From a virus: a stretch of 35,757 bases of DNA. Below the pieces are notes generated by a model. The model saw only the letters and a list, made by a program, of their open reading frames with translations. It was not told where the DNA came from and searched no databases. The stretch is taken from IMG/VR virus record IMGVR_UViG_3300030101_001076, positions 1 through 35,757 of that record; one strand, given 5' to 3'. The position numbers and the translations under genes were made by a program. Below are positions 1 through 5,055 of the stretch, piece after piece. Numbering within the stretch: the first letter of the stretch is position 1; the number at the start of each line of letters is the position of its first letter.

Positions 1-51
1 TTCAGCATTTTCTACTCCTGATGCTCCAGAGGATGACGATTCACTTCCCAT
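1..51 (-). CDS. 5' fragment (17 codons) of the disordered protein completed at 35029-35706
   Basis: This is the duplicate of the first 17 codons of the 225-residue protein at the right end. It starts at the ATG whose complement is at 49-51 and runs off the left edge. An AAGGAG ribosome-binding site lies just upstream on the minus strand (about 57-62). It is not a separate gene. Read through the circular junction, it shows that the small terminase gene (203-634) is transcribed directly into this gene and then the large terminase. Confidence 0.9.
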   Translation of the reverse strand, partial: MGSESSSSGASGVENAE

Positions 52-102
52 ATGATTCTCCTTAAAATACTTTTTTAGAGTAGAATTTTTTTTTGATACT
101 TA
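1..102. repeat. Left copy of 102-bp terminal direct repeat (circular closure)
   Basis: Bases 1-102 match 35656-35757 at the same offset throughout, except position 99 (c here, t at 35754). The repeat crosses the start of the gene at 35029-35706 and its ribosome-binding site. It therefore reflects a circular or terminally redundant molecule cut at an arbitrary point inside a gene. It may be an assembly overlap or a true direct terminal repeat, and the sequence alone does not decide which. The mismatch suggests a population variant or an end error. Confidence 0.95.
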
Positions 103-202
103 ACATTCACAAGTCTTTCATGTGTGTGGTTTACCCGTTATACACTATCACGCCAGTTTTCCAAGGTACTTATGTGTGTAACGCTATACATCATGGGGCC
201 CC

Positions 203-634
203 TCAGTCTACGTTAAAATTTATGTTTACAGCTGTGTTCGCTTGTCTAGGAGCATCTACACGCATGCCAGCTCTATCCATCAGGTCTTTACTTGCTTCCA
301 ATCGTATGTACGAGGACTTAGCAGTCAGTAGTTCTCTCATAGTTGCCAATGCTTGTGTCGCATCCCATCCCAGAGTCATCATGCTTAACTTCTGTCTGTA
401 CTCTATAACATGTTGTTTTACAATGGTTTTGTACGCCCATGCTTTATTTCTACCTAACCTCTTGCTTGCTTCTGTTGGGTTGCAACCATCATGCAACATC
501 ATGTGTACTAATTCAGCTTGTGCATCAGTTATTTCACTCATTGGTCGTAACGTCTTTGCATTACTCTCAATCTCATTCATGGGTACTTTGCTTCTGCTGT
601 ATCGTTCTTGTTGTATTATGTCTGCTTTGGTCAT
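203..634 (-). CDS. terS: Terminase small subunit (TerS), probable
   Basis: Likely the DNA-recognition subunit of the packaging motor, which binds phage DNA and loads the large terminase. The 143-residue protein has a helix-turn-helix-like stretch around residues 48-75 (NPTEASKRLGRNKAWAYKTI). A helical segment ending in SSYIRLEASKDLMDRAGMR (about 107-125) follows, and small terminases often carry this type of C-terminal pattern. It is the first gene of the late transcript. Across the circular junction it is followed by a disordered protein and then TerL, the usual place for TerS. The ATG has only a weak ribosome-binding site (ACGGA), which sits inside a small hairpin. A long open frame on the opposite strand here is only its antisense shadow. 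Confidence 0.75.
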   Translation of the reverse strand: MTKADIIQQERYSRSKVPMNEIESNAKTLRPMSEITDAQAELVHMMLHDGCNPTEASKRLGRNKAWAYKTIVKQHVIEYRQKLSMMTLGWDATQALATMRELLTAKSSYIRLEASKDLMDRAGMRVDAPRQANTAVNINFNVD

Positions 635-636
635 AT

Positions 637-658
637 CCGTAGAATCATCAGGTTACGG
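637..658 (-). promoter_or_regulatory. Leader hairpin over the terS ribosome-binding site
   Basis: On the minus strand CCGTA (658-654) and TACGG (641-637) form a 5-bp stem with a 12-base loop. It ends two bases before the terS start codon. The 3' arm contains the only Shine-Dalgarno-like bases, so the hairpin could limit terS translation. The stem is short, so this is a suggestion only. Confidence 0.35.
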
Positions 659-662
659 AATG

Positions 663-692
663 ATAATACACTCAAGCCATTTGAGTTGTCAA
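663..692 (-). promoter_or_regulatory. Late promoter with an embedded 6-5-6 operator dyad
   Basis: On the minus strand a perfect -35 TTGACA (692-687) is followed by an 18-bp spacer and a -10 TATTAT (668-663). That predicts a start near 656 and a leader of about 22 bases before terS. The spacer holds a perfect dyad, ACTCAA-N5-TTGAGT (670-686), which fills all but one base between the two hexamers. A sigma-70-type host polymerase would use the promoter, in keeping with the lack of a phage RNA polymerase. The dyad position suits a repressor or a spacer-distorting activator. The bound protein is unknown. Confidence 0.7.
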
Positions 693-699
693 TGCACAG

Positions 700-1020
700 G
701 TGCTAACCATTTGTTTTTGTTGGAGCTTTTCCAGCTCTATTCGCTAAGGAGTAAACTCCTAACCTCATCGACACGAAGGTGTGTCGACCCAGTCGGGTAA
801 CGATCTGGGCTAGATTCGCATTCCAGTCCGTTTTTCATATTCCCTTAGCAATAAACTACATTCTAGTCAGCTTGGCAGCTTCCTTACATTCCGTTTATTT
901 CAGTATACAGAACATGCATCGTACATATGAAAAGCCGTTGCTTCAAGGCTCAACAAACTTGCTAAGTTTGATCAAGGCTAATTGTGTCGGCAGAGCCGAC
1001 TTCATCATCATCATGTCTTT
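700..1020. other. Hairpin-dense noncoding region upstream of the late promoter
   Basis: No convincing gene is seen here. Inverted repeats lie almost end to end: 723-737 (GAGCT/AGCTC), 747-760 (AGGAG/CTCCT), 768-787 (TCGACAC/GTGTCGA), 788-809 (CCCAG/CTGGG), 933-950 (AGCC/GGCT with inner TTG/CAA), 954-970 (CAAACTT/AAGTTTG) and 986-1000 (GTCGGC/GCCGAC). The third and fourth abut exactly. Very short minus-strand frames exist (for example about 33 codons near 745-850) but none has a well-placed ribosome-binding site. It could be a structured RNA, a long leader, or a site for packaging or replication initiation. The transcribed strand is unknown. Confidence 0.5.
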
Positions 1021-1209
1021 CTATGTTAACCTCCAGTTTGGCTGACCTTTTTGGAACCTGTCAACCACCCCCCAATAAATTGGGGTAGCTAAAGCTCTAC
1101 ATTCCACTAATCTTACTCCTCCCGTTGGTCGTCTGACAAAGATAAGATTAGCTTCATTTCGGTGGTAAAGATGACAGAACCCAAGCGGTAAGCAATAGGG
1201 CAGAGCCAT
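1021..1209 (-). CDS. Hypothetical 62-residue protein, uncertain
   Basis: The reading is protein-like (RRPTGGVRLVECRAL in the middle, QPNWRLT at the end), and it resembles, from memory, small basic proteins of marine phages. If real, it is the most upstream minus-strand gene, lying before the late promoter at 692. Against it, no Shine-Dalgarno sequence precedes the ATG at 1209. Its DNA also contains two inverted repeats: 1070-1085 (CCCCAAT/ATTGGGG) and 1107-1115 with 1143-1151 (CTAATCTTA/TAAGATTAG). The region could therefore be structured RNA instead. Confidence 0.4.
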   Translation of the reverse strand: MALPYCLPLGFCHLYHRNEANLIFVRRPTGGVRLVECRALATPIYWGVVDRFQKGQPNWRLT

Positions 1210-1276
1210 AACTAGAAAATCATGCTGATGATCTTCTTTTTATTAATTAACTTAACTGAAACAAAGGAGCTATATT
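1210..1276. promoter_or_regulatory. AT-rich divergent spacer before the early + strand genes
   Basis: This is the gap between the leftmost minus-strand frame and the first plus-strand gene. It contains a small dyad ATCAT-N4-ATGAT followed by CTTCTTTTTATTAATTAAC, then the AAAGGAG ribosome-binding site of the 63-residue gene. A promoter is expected here or further upstream, but I see no clean -35/-10 pair. Confidence 0.35.
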
Positions 1277-1468
1277 ATGACACAGTTAAATTTATTTACA
1301 TTCAAATCAGTAGAGCCAGAGTCAGACATTGAGAAATTGGCTGGCATGGTTCAGATTGATACAGTTGATATGGACATTATCGACTTGGATATACAAACAG
1401 CAGAAGAGACTGGTGACTGGCAGAGATTGAGCCAGTTGCTTGAGATTAAAAAATCAATTGTAGAATAG
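1277..1468 (+). CDS. Hypothetical small acidic protein (63 aa)
   Basis: Not recognised. It is a short acidic protein with no membrane segment, predicted mainly helical in its second half (DWQRLSQLLEIKKSIVE). A strong AAAGGAG site precedes the ATG by a good distance. It is the first plus-strand gene after the divergent region and is followed after 9 bases by the 222-residue gene, which has its own AGGAGG site. It is probably the first gene of an early operon. Small early phage proteins of this kind often act on host proteins, but nothing here shows that. Confidence 0.7.
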   Translation: MTQLNLFTFKSVEPESDIEKLAGMVQIDTVDMDIIDLDIQTAEETGDWQRLSQLLEIKKSIVE

Positions 1469-1477
1469 GAGGAACAT

Positions 1478-2146
1478 ATGACTAAATTGACAACACTACA
1501 GGACTTAGTTCAGATTCGTGACGAGCTCAATGAGAAACTTGATCTTATTGAGCAAAAACGTATTGAGAATGAGAAACAGAATGAAGCAATAACAACGGAG
1601 ATGTTAGATGAAATCGCTAAACAATTTTTACCAAAACCTAATACCAACAAGGCTTTTGAGGACAAGCTGGTCGCAGTTCTCATCTCACTTGTCAACTTAT
1701 TTGGTGACGACAGTAACGAAGTTATCATCCAAGCCAAACTTGGAGACCAAGTCACAAGGATGTTTGAGAAGATGGCAGACAATGTTCTCAACCAAGGTCA
1801 ATCACTCAAGAAAGAACTCAAGACCTTGCAACGACAGGATGTCGGTATTGAGATCACTCAGAACCAAGTTGAAGACAAGGTTGAGCAGATCAACAAGATG
1901 CGATACCAATACAGCATACTCAATTGGTGCTTCAAGGTTTGCAGAGATAAGTTCAGACCTCAAGTCAAGGGCATCACAGGTATCGACTTTGGTCAGTACA
2001 CAATGCTCAAGGATATGCCTAAGGTTGTTCACAAGATCAAACAAGGCAAGAAGTTAACTATCGATACTCTTGTCAATGATCGTGACTTATTCATGGACAT
2101 CAGTAATCAAGAGGGCATCGTTGAAATGCCTGAGGATTTACAGTAA
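1478..2146 (+). CDS. Hypothetical helical protein (222 aa), early operon
   Basis: Not recognised. The N-terminus (about residues 1-50) is charged and coiled-coil-like, and a second coiled-coil-like stretch spans about 100-145. The remainder mixes helices with a few aromatic residues (YSILNWCFKVCRDKF, about 145-160). There is no signal peptide or membrane segment. An AGGAGG site lies just before the ATG. It sits second in the early transcript and is followed by a spacer with a hairpin at 2162-2181. A structural or DNA-associated role is possible, but nothing in the sequence decides it. Confidence 0.8.
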   Translation: MTKLTTLQDLVQIRDELNEKLDLIEQKRIENEKQNEAITTEMLDEIAKQFLPKPNTNKAFEDKLVAVLISLVNLFGDDSNEVIIQAKLGDQVTRMFEKMADNVLNQGQSLKKELKTLQRQDVGIEITQNQVEDKVEQINKMRYQYSILNWCFKVCRDKFRPQVKGITGIDFGQYTMLKDMPKVVHKIKQGKKLTIDTLVNDRDLFMDISNQEGIVEMPEDLQ

Positions 2147-2161
2147 CTTCATCAACATTGG

Positions 2162-2181
2162 GAGAGCCAGAGATGGTTCTC
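2162..2181 (+). other. Short intergenic hairpin (8-bp stem, GAGA loop)
   Basis: GAGAGCCA (2162-2169) pairs with TGGTTCTC (2174-2181) with one G-U pair around a four-base loop. No T-run follows, so it is not a terminator. It may act as an mRNA processing or stability element between the 222- and 62-residue genes. Confidence 0.45.
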
Positions 2182-2202
2182 TCAAATTAATTAGAGGATA
2201 CC

Positions 2203-2391
2203 ATGGATATAAAGACTAAAAAAAGATTACTTGATTTAAAACGAGATAAACTTTTACATGACAAAGCTCTCAAGAAATATCAAAAGTCTGTAGATGCAGG
2301 TAATATGTATGACCTAAGAATAGTACACTACATAAAGAAAACGCTTGTATCAATAGAGTCGGACATCAAAAGACTTGAGAGTACTACATAG
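2203..2391 (+). CDS. Hypothetical basic helical protein (62 aa)
   Basis: Not recognised. It is lysine-rich with a helical, coiled-coil-like N-terminal half (KTKKRLLDLKRDKLLHDKAL) and a second helix near the C-terminus (VSIESDIKRLES). The ribosome-binding site is a moderate TAGAGGA. It lies between two intergenic hairpins (2162-2181 and 2394-2424) in the early plus-strand run. It may be a small DNA- or protein-binding factor. Confidence 0.65.
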   Translation: MDIKTKKRLLDLKRDKLLHDKALKKYQKSVDAGNMYDLRIVHYIKKTLVSIESDIKRLESTT

Positions 2392-2393
2392 AG

Positions 2394-2424
2394 GGGAGGG
2401 CAAAAGGAACCACCTTGCCCTTCC
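2394..2424 (+). other. Intergenic hairpin (10-bp stem)
   Basis: GGGAGGGCAA (2394-2403) pairs with TTGCCCTTCC (2415-2424), with one G-U pair and an 11-base loop. There is no T-run after it, so it is not a classical terminator. It lies immediately after the stop codon of the 62-residue gene and before the zinc-ribbon gene. RNA processing or a regulatory role is possible. Confidence 0.5.
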
Positions 2425-2460
2425 ATCCTCCAGGAAATATTGCCTCAGAAAGGATTTATT

Positions 2461-2664
2461 ATGTCACAAGAAATATTACAATGCCCAGCATGCAAACAAC
2501 ACAGCCTCAGAGATATGACTAATCATGAAATCGATCAATGGTACTGTGTACTATGCTTACTGCATATCAAAAAGCCAAAGAAAACTGGTAATGGTAGAGC
2601 AGTTCACAAACAATATCCAAAAAAAGTTTACAATAGGGGTGGCAGATGTTTTTTTATTTACTAG
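2461..2664 (+). CDS. Small zinc-ribbon protein (67 aa)
   Basis: Two CxxC knuckles (C8/C11 and C29/C32) about 17 residues apart make a typical zinc ribbon, followed by a lysine/arginine-rich tail. Such proteins usually bind nucleic acid or protein. I choose the ATG at 2461, seven codons inside the longest frame, because AAAGGA sits just before it. The gene overlaps the start of the next gene (2646) by 19 bases, so the two are likely co-translated. Specific function is unknown. Confidence 0.7.
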   Translation: MSQEILQCPACKQHSLRDMTNHEIDQWYCVLCLLHIKKPKKTGNGRAVHKQYPKKVYNRGGRCFFIY

Positions 2665-2930
2665 CTGGTTTCATATCAGCATGTGCAATACTCTTTTTAC
2701 TTGCAAAATTAGGCATGAAAAGAGTTCTAAACTATGACATCATTGTCGATATAGTATCGACTCTGGCTCTCATATTTATGTTTGCTGGCACATTTGCTGG
2801 CATGATGGCTGGTGTCATAGGTGGTGCAATCATATCCATTGTTCTATTTATTCTAAAGAAAACAATAGGTTACGAGAAGCCAGTAAGAAAAGGATTCAAA
2901 GTACATTGGGAATATGTTCCACCAAAGTAA
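2646..2930 (+). CDS. Small three-segment membrane protein (94 aa)
   Basis: Three hydrophobic stretches are visible at about residues 2-20, 32-52 and 54-72. The last two are rich in Gly, Ala and Met (FAGTFAGMMAGVIGGAI). The tail is polar (KPVRKGFKVHWEYVPPK). It is probably an inner-membrane protein. Holin-like shape is noted, but it lies among early genes, far from the lysis genes at 10-11 kb, so an early role at the host membrane is as likely. A GGGGTGG sequence precedes the ATG. It is the last gene before the hairpin-rich 2931-3300 stretch. Confidence 0.7.
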   Translation: MFFYLLAGFISACAILFLLAKLGMKRVLNYDIIVDIVSTLALIFMFAGTFAGMMAGVIGGAIISIVLFILKKTIGYEKPVRKGFKVHWEYVPPK

Positions 2931-3260
2931 CTTTGATAGTGTCATGTTTGGGGCAAAACTTCCAAGGCAGTAATACTCTACAGCCTATCCCTAGTTTGAG
3001 GTCTTGCAAGCTACTCAGATGAGCGAAGTTTAGACACGAATACATCTATATAAGTTGTCATTAAGTATACTTTAGATGTCTAATTACACGGTAGCATATG
3101 CGTGGTGAGAATCCCTAAGGTTATGTGAAAGTAGAAAGCAATTCTCTAGAAGCAACATCTAATAAATGGCGAGGATAAAACTTTCTATGAGTGTGCCTGA
3201 TGCAGATACCAAGTCGACATGGTGGCAAGTCTGCAACAGAGGCTAGACCTGATGCCTCAG
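2931..3260 (+). ncRNA. Candidate structured noncoding RNA or long 3' UTR
   Basis: About 330 bases with no supportable gene lead straight into a strong terminator hairpin. Complementary segments include the 10-bp palindrome AAGTATACTT near 3064-3073, CACG/CGTG near 3088-3106, GAGAAT/ATTCTC near 3108-3146, TAGAAAG (about 3132) with CTTTCTA (about 3180), ACCA/TGGT inside GCAGA/TCTGC near 3203-3236, and GAGGC/GCCTC near 3239-3258. No known riboswitch or ribozyme core was recognised. It is either an independent small RNA or the long 3' end of the early transcript. No clean promoter was found at its 5' side. Confidence 0.5.
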
Positions 3261-3300
3261 TACCCTTTGGTTTACATAATGTGAGCCAGAGGGTATTTTT
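3261..3300 (+). terminator. Strong intrinsic terminator upstream of ssb
   Basis: A 15-bp stem (3261-3275 with 3281-3295, including three G-U pairs) around a five-base ATAAT loop is followed by TTTTT at 3296-3300. This is a textbook rho-independent terminator reading on the plus strand. It closes the transcript from the first early genes and leaves ssb to a separate promoter or to read-through. Confidence 0.85.
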
Positions 3301-3358
3301 ATGAGTGGAGCAGTTGTTGCTCTTAATTTTAATCATACACAACGTAAAGGAGAAAAGT

Positions 3359-3775
3359 ATGAATTTTGCTCAAATCACTATATCAGGTAATGTTGGTCAA
3401 GCACCAGAGATCAAAGAGATCAATGGTACAAAGGTGGCTAACTTTTCTGTAGCAGTCAACGAATCTTACAACACTAAAGCTGGTGAGAAAGTTGAGAAGA
3501 CACATTGGTATCCTATCGAAGCATGGGATGGTTCACAAGGCAAAGGTCTTGTATCCAATGTCATTGAGAAGTATCTTACAGTCGGTACAACAGTACTTGT
3601 TCAGGGTATGCCAATGATTGAAACCTATGAGAAAGATGGAGAGAAGCGTAAAGCCTTCAAGATCAAACTTGCTGGTACTGGTTCTACATTCCGTCTTACT
3701 GGTGGAGCTAAGAAAGATTCATCCACAGTCGGTGATGCACCAAAGGTTGAAGATACCGATGAGGTACCATTCTAA
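3359..3775 (+). CDS. ssb: Single-stranded DNA-binding protein
   Basis: An OB-fold SSB that coats single-stranded DNA during replication and recombination. The N-terminus (FAQITISGNVGQAPEIKEIN, then VANFSVAVNESYN) is the typical SSB start. The 138-residue protein has an acidic linker and ends in DEVPF, a good match to the SSB C-terminal tip that recruits partner proteins. I choose the ATG at 3359, after AAAGGAGAAAAGT, over an upstream in-frame ATG that would add an unlikely hydrophobic leader. The gene lies alone between two intrinsic terminators, so it is probably a single-gene transcription unit. It likely works with the annealing protein and exonuclease at 7.7-9.2 kb. Confidence 0.95.
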   Translation: MNFAQITISGNVGQAPEIKEINGTKVANFSVAVNESYNTKAGEKVEKTHWYPIEAWDGSQGKGLVSNVIEKYLTVGTTVLVQGMPMIETYEKDGEKRKAFKIKLAGTGSTFRLTGGAKKDSSTVGDAPKVEDTDEVPF

Positions 3776-3801
3776 CTAAGACAACTAGGTCTAGTTAAAC
3801 T

Positions 3802-3844
3802 AAGGGAGTAGCCGAGTCTAGGACTGGGAGCTATTCCCTTTTTT
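3802..3844 (+). terminator. Intrinsic terminator after ssb
   Basis: AAGGGAGTAGC (3802-3812) pairs with GCTATTCCCTT (3830-3840), with one G-U pair. The loop itself holds a small AGTC/GACT hairpin. Six T residues follow the C-run (3839-3844). This ends the ssb transcript. Confidence 0.85.
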
Positions 3845-3847
3845 ACT

Positions 3848-3888
3848 GATGAGGGGTGCAATCCTCTTTCATTTCAATCCCCCTCATC
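3848..3888 (+). promoter_or_regulatory. 9-bp hairpin in leader of the 93-aa gene
   Basis: GATGAGGGG (3848-3856) is perfectly complementary to CCCCTCATC (3880-3888). A competing smaller hairpin uses GAGG/CCTC (3851-3866) with the loop GGTGCAAT. The same eight-base loop, also closed by a GAG/CTC stem, occurs at 7384-7397 ahead of another plus-strand gene. It lies between the ssb terminator and the next ribosome-binding site. A two-state leader switch is possible but unproven. Confidence 0.5.
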
Positions 3889-3910
3889 GCCACAAAAACA
3901 GGAGTATCTT

Positions 3911-4192
3911 ATGATTGTAAGTGACAAAAAGAACAGACTCATCAAAGTTATATTGATGGACAACAAGAACACCATTGAAAGTTTTGACTTTGATGAAGAC
4001 TATCCATCAGACATGGAACAACGTATTGAATGGTTCACAACTGATGACCAGACAGACAAAGAATCAATGGCCTATCACATTGGTTACAAACATGGCATGA
4101 ATAAGGCAGTACAAGTCTTATGCCATCTCAACAATAAACACCTGGACTCACAACTCAAAAGCTATGAGGTGACGTATGAGCCGAGGGATTAA
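3911..4192 (+). CDS. Hypothetical acidic protein (93 aa)
   Basis: Not recognised. It is an acidic protein beginning with a short beta-rich part and containing an aspartate-rich segment (ESFDFDEDYPSDMEQRI). A helical GYKHGMNKAVQVLCHL stretch lies near the end. An AGGAG site precedes the ATG. It starts a dense run of small plus-strand genes (3911-5043) with overlaps or very short gaps leading to the ParB-like gene. Its 3' end overlaps the 41-residue gene by 17 bases. Confidence 0.65.
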   Translation: MIVSDKKNRLIKVILMDNKNTIESFDFDEDYPSDMEQRIEWFTTDDQTDKESMAYHIGYKHGMNKAVQVLCHLNNKHLDSQLKSYEVTYEPRD

Positions 4193-4301
4193 AAAAAGAA
4201 AAGGCTCTGAGATAGTATCAATGAGCCGAAAGCATATAAAAAAGAATAAAAAACTAGCATCCAAAAGGAGGAGAAAATGGAGCTATTGCCTCAACAAATA
4301 A
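4176..4301 (+). CDS. Hypothetical very basic peptide (41 aa)
   Basis: A lysine/arginine-rich peptide (GIKKRKGSEIVSMSRKHIKK, then SKRRRKW) of 41 residues. A GAGGTGAC site lies just ahead of the ATG. It overlaps the end of the 93-residue gene by 17 bases and the start of the DUF2958-like gene by 26. The AGGAGG site of that gene lies inside it. It could be translated as a coupling peptide or bind nucleic acid. Its high charge may also simply reflect A-rich DNA, so confidence is modest. Confidence 0.45.
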   Translation: MSRGIKKRKGSEIVSMSRKHIKKNKKLASKRRRKWSYCLNK

Positions 4302-4606
4302 AGAATAAATTAAAAGAAAATCATATCGCCACAATGAACGATGATACAATTAGACACAAACCAGTTGTTAAATACTTTACACCATTCGGTGCTGCAACAT
4401 GGCTCATCTCAGAGATCGATGATGAGAACATGATGTTTGGCCTCTGTGATCTTGGTCATGGATTCCCTGAACTTGGCTATGTGCATCTACAAGATCTTAT
4501 GTCACTAAAGCCAAATTGTGAGAGGGATTTGTATTTTCAACCTAAGTATACTATTTCACAGTATGCTGATAAATCTAGACAGAAAGGAAGAATCGTCTAT
4601 GAGTAA
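4277..4606 (+). CDS. DUF2958-like protein (109 aa)
   Basis: The pattern VVKYFTPFGAATWLISEID, then FGLCDLGHGFPELGYVHLQDL, matches DUF2958, a family of small proteins common on plasmids and phages and of unknown function. The family typically has this TP...TWL...E...FGL...PELGY layout. AAAAGGAGGAGAAA gives a very strong ribosome-binding site. It sits in the compact run of small genes before parB and overlaps the following gene by 8 bases. Confidence 0.65.
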   Translation: MELLPQQIKNKLKENHIATMNDDTIRHKPVVKYFTPFGAATWLISEIDDENMMFGLCDLGHGFPELGYVHLQDLMSLKPNCERDLYFQPKYTISQYADKSRQKGRIVYE

Positions 4607-4835
4607 AATAAAATTATTAGCTAAAGACATTACCTATGCAAGAGAAGCTATAGCTATCTATCAAAAGTCATGTGTCAGCCACAGTTTTAAACATCAAGAC
4701 ATGACACTATTGAAAGAGCTTGATAGTATGAAGTATTGGATTGAAGAAATTGAAAAGAAAGAACAGCAACTGTTCAAGCTTCTTGCAGATAAAAAATTAT
4801 TGGACAAGCCAAAGGAGGACAAAGATGTGGCATAG
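4599..4835 (+). CDS. Hypothetical coiled-coil protein (78 aa)
   Basis: Mostly helical, with a charged coiled-coil-like second half (KYWIEEIEKKEQQLFKLLAD) and a lysine/aspartate-rich tail. I choose the ATG at 4599 because GAAAGGAAG lies before it; the longer frame begins inside the previous gene without support. It overlaps its upstream neighbour by 8 bases and its downstream neighbour by 11. Function is not recognised. Confidence 0.6.
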   Translation: MSKIKLLAKDITYAREAIAIYQKSCVSHSFKHQDMTLLKELDSMKYWIEEIEKKEQQLFKLLADKKLLDKPKEDKDVA

Positions 4836-5043
4836 AATCAAAGAGTTTCATTTTCTCAATCGCAAAGCATCATGGATTGGATGGTTTGTGGTTGTTCATC
4901 TAATCCAATCAGCTGTCATTTTATTTCTAATGATGGCTATGGGTATCAATCCGACACTTGTTGTATCAGTTATTGCAGCTCCTCTATGGATTGCAGTTGC
5001 TTTTGCCAGCAAGTTTATAACGGATAAAATTGTAACTAACTAA
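4825..5043 (+). CDS. Small two-segment membrane protein (72 aa)
   Basis: Two hydrophobic stretches at about residues 17-38 and 44-62 are preceded by a short basic N-terminus (MWHRIKEFHFLNRK). This predicts an inner-membrane hairpin protein. The start at 4825 is supported by AAAGGAGG. It sits directly before parB. Early phage membrane proteins of this size may tether replication or alter the host membrane, but no family was recognised. Confidence 0.6.
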   Translation: MWHRIKEFHFLNRKASWIGWFVVVHLIQSAVILFLMMAMGINPTLVVSVIAAPLWIAVAFASKFITDKIVTN

Positions 5044-5055
5044 CAGGAGGATAAT

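Noticed and set aside
138-194. 18-codon minus-strand frame after terS
   Set aside because: Too short, no homologous pattern, and only the terS stop region's G-run as ribosome-binding site.
93-800. Long plus-strand open frame opposite the small terminase
   Set aside because: It is antisense to a well-supported gene, is rich in Cys/Ser/Leu as expected of a shadow frame, and has no ribosome-binding site.
931-1007. tRNA-Ser(GCU)-like fold: CAAAC/GTTTG stem with loop TTGCTAA, flanking AGCC/GGCT and GTCGG/CCGAC stems
   Set aside because: The T-loop lacks TTCRANY, position 8 is not T, the spacing between D-arm and anticodon arm is wrong, and the acceptor pairs poorly. Kept only as part of the hairpin region.
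3166-3246. 26-codon plus-strand frame in the 2931-3260 noncoding stretch
   Set aside because: No ribosome-binding site, no recognisable motif, and it lies across complementary RNA segments.
3846-3890. CTGATGAG resembling a hammerhead ribozyme core
   Set aside because: The matching CGAAA segment and the third stem are missing; the bases belong to a simple 9-bp hairpin.
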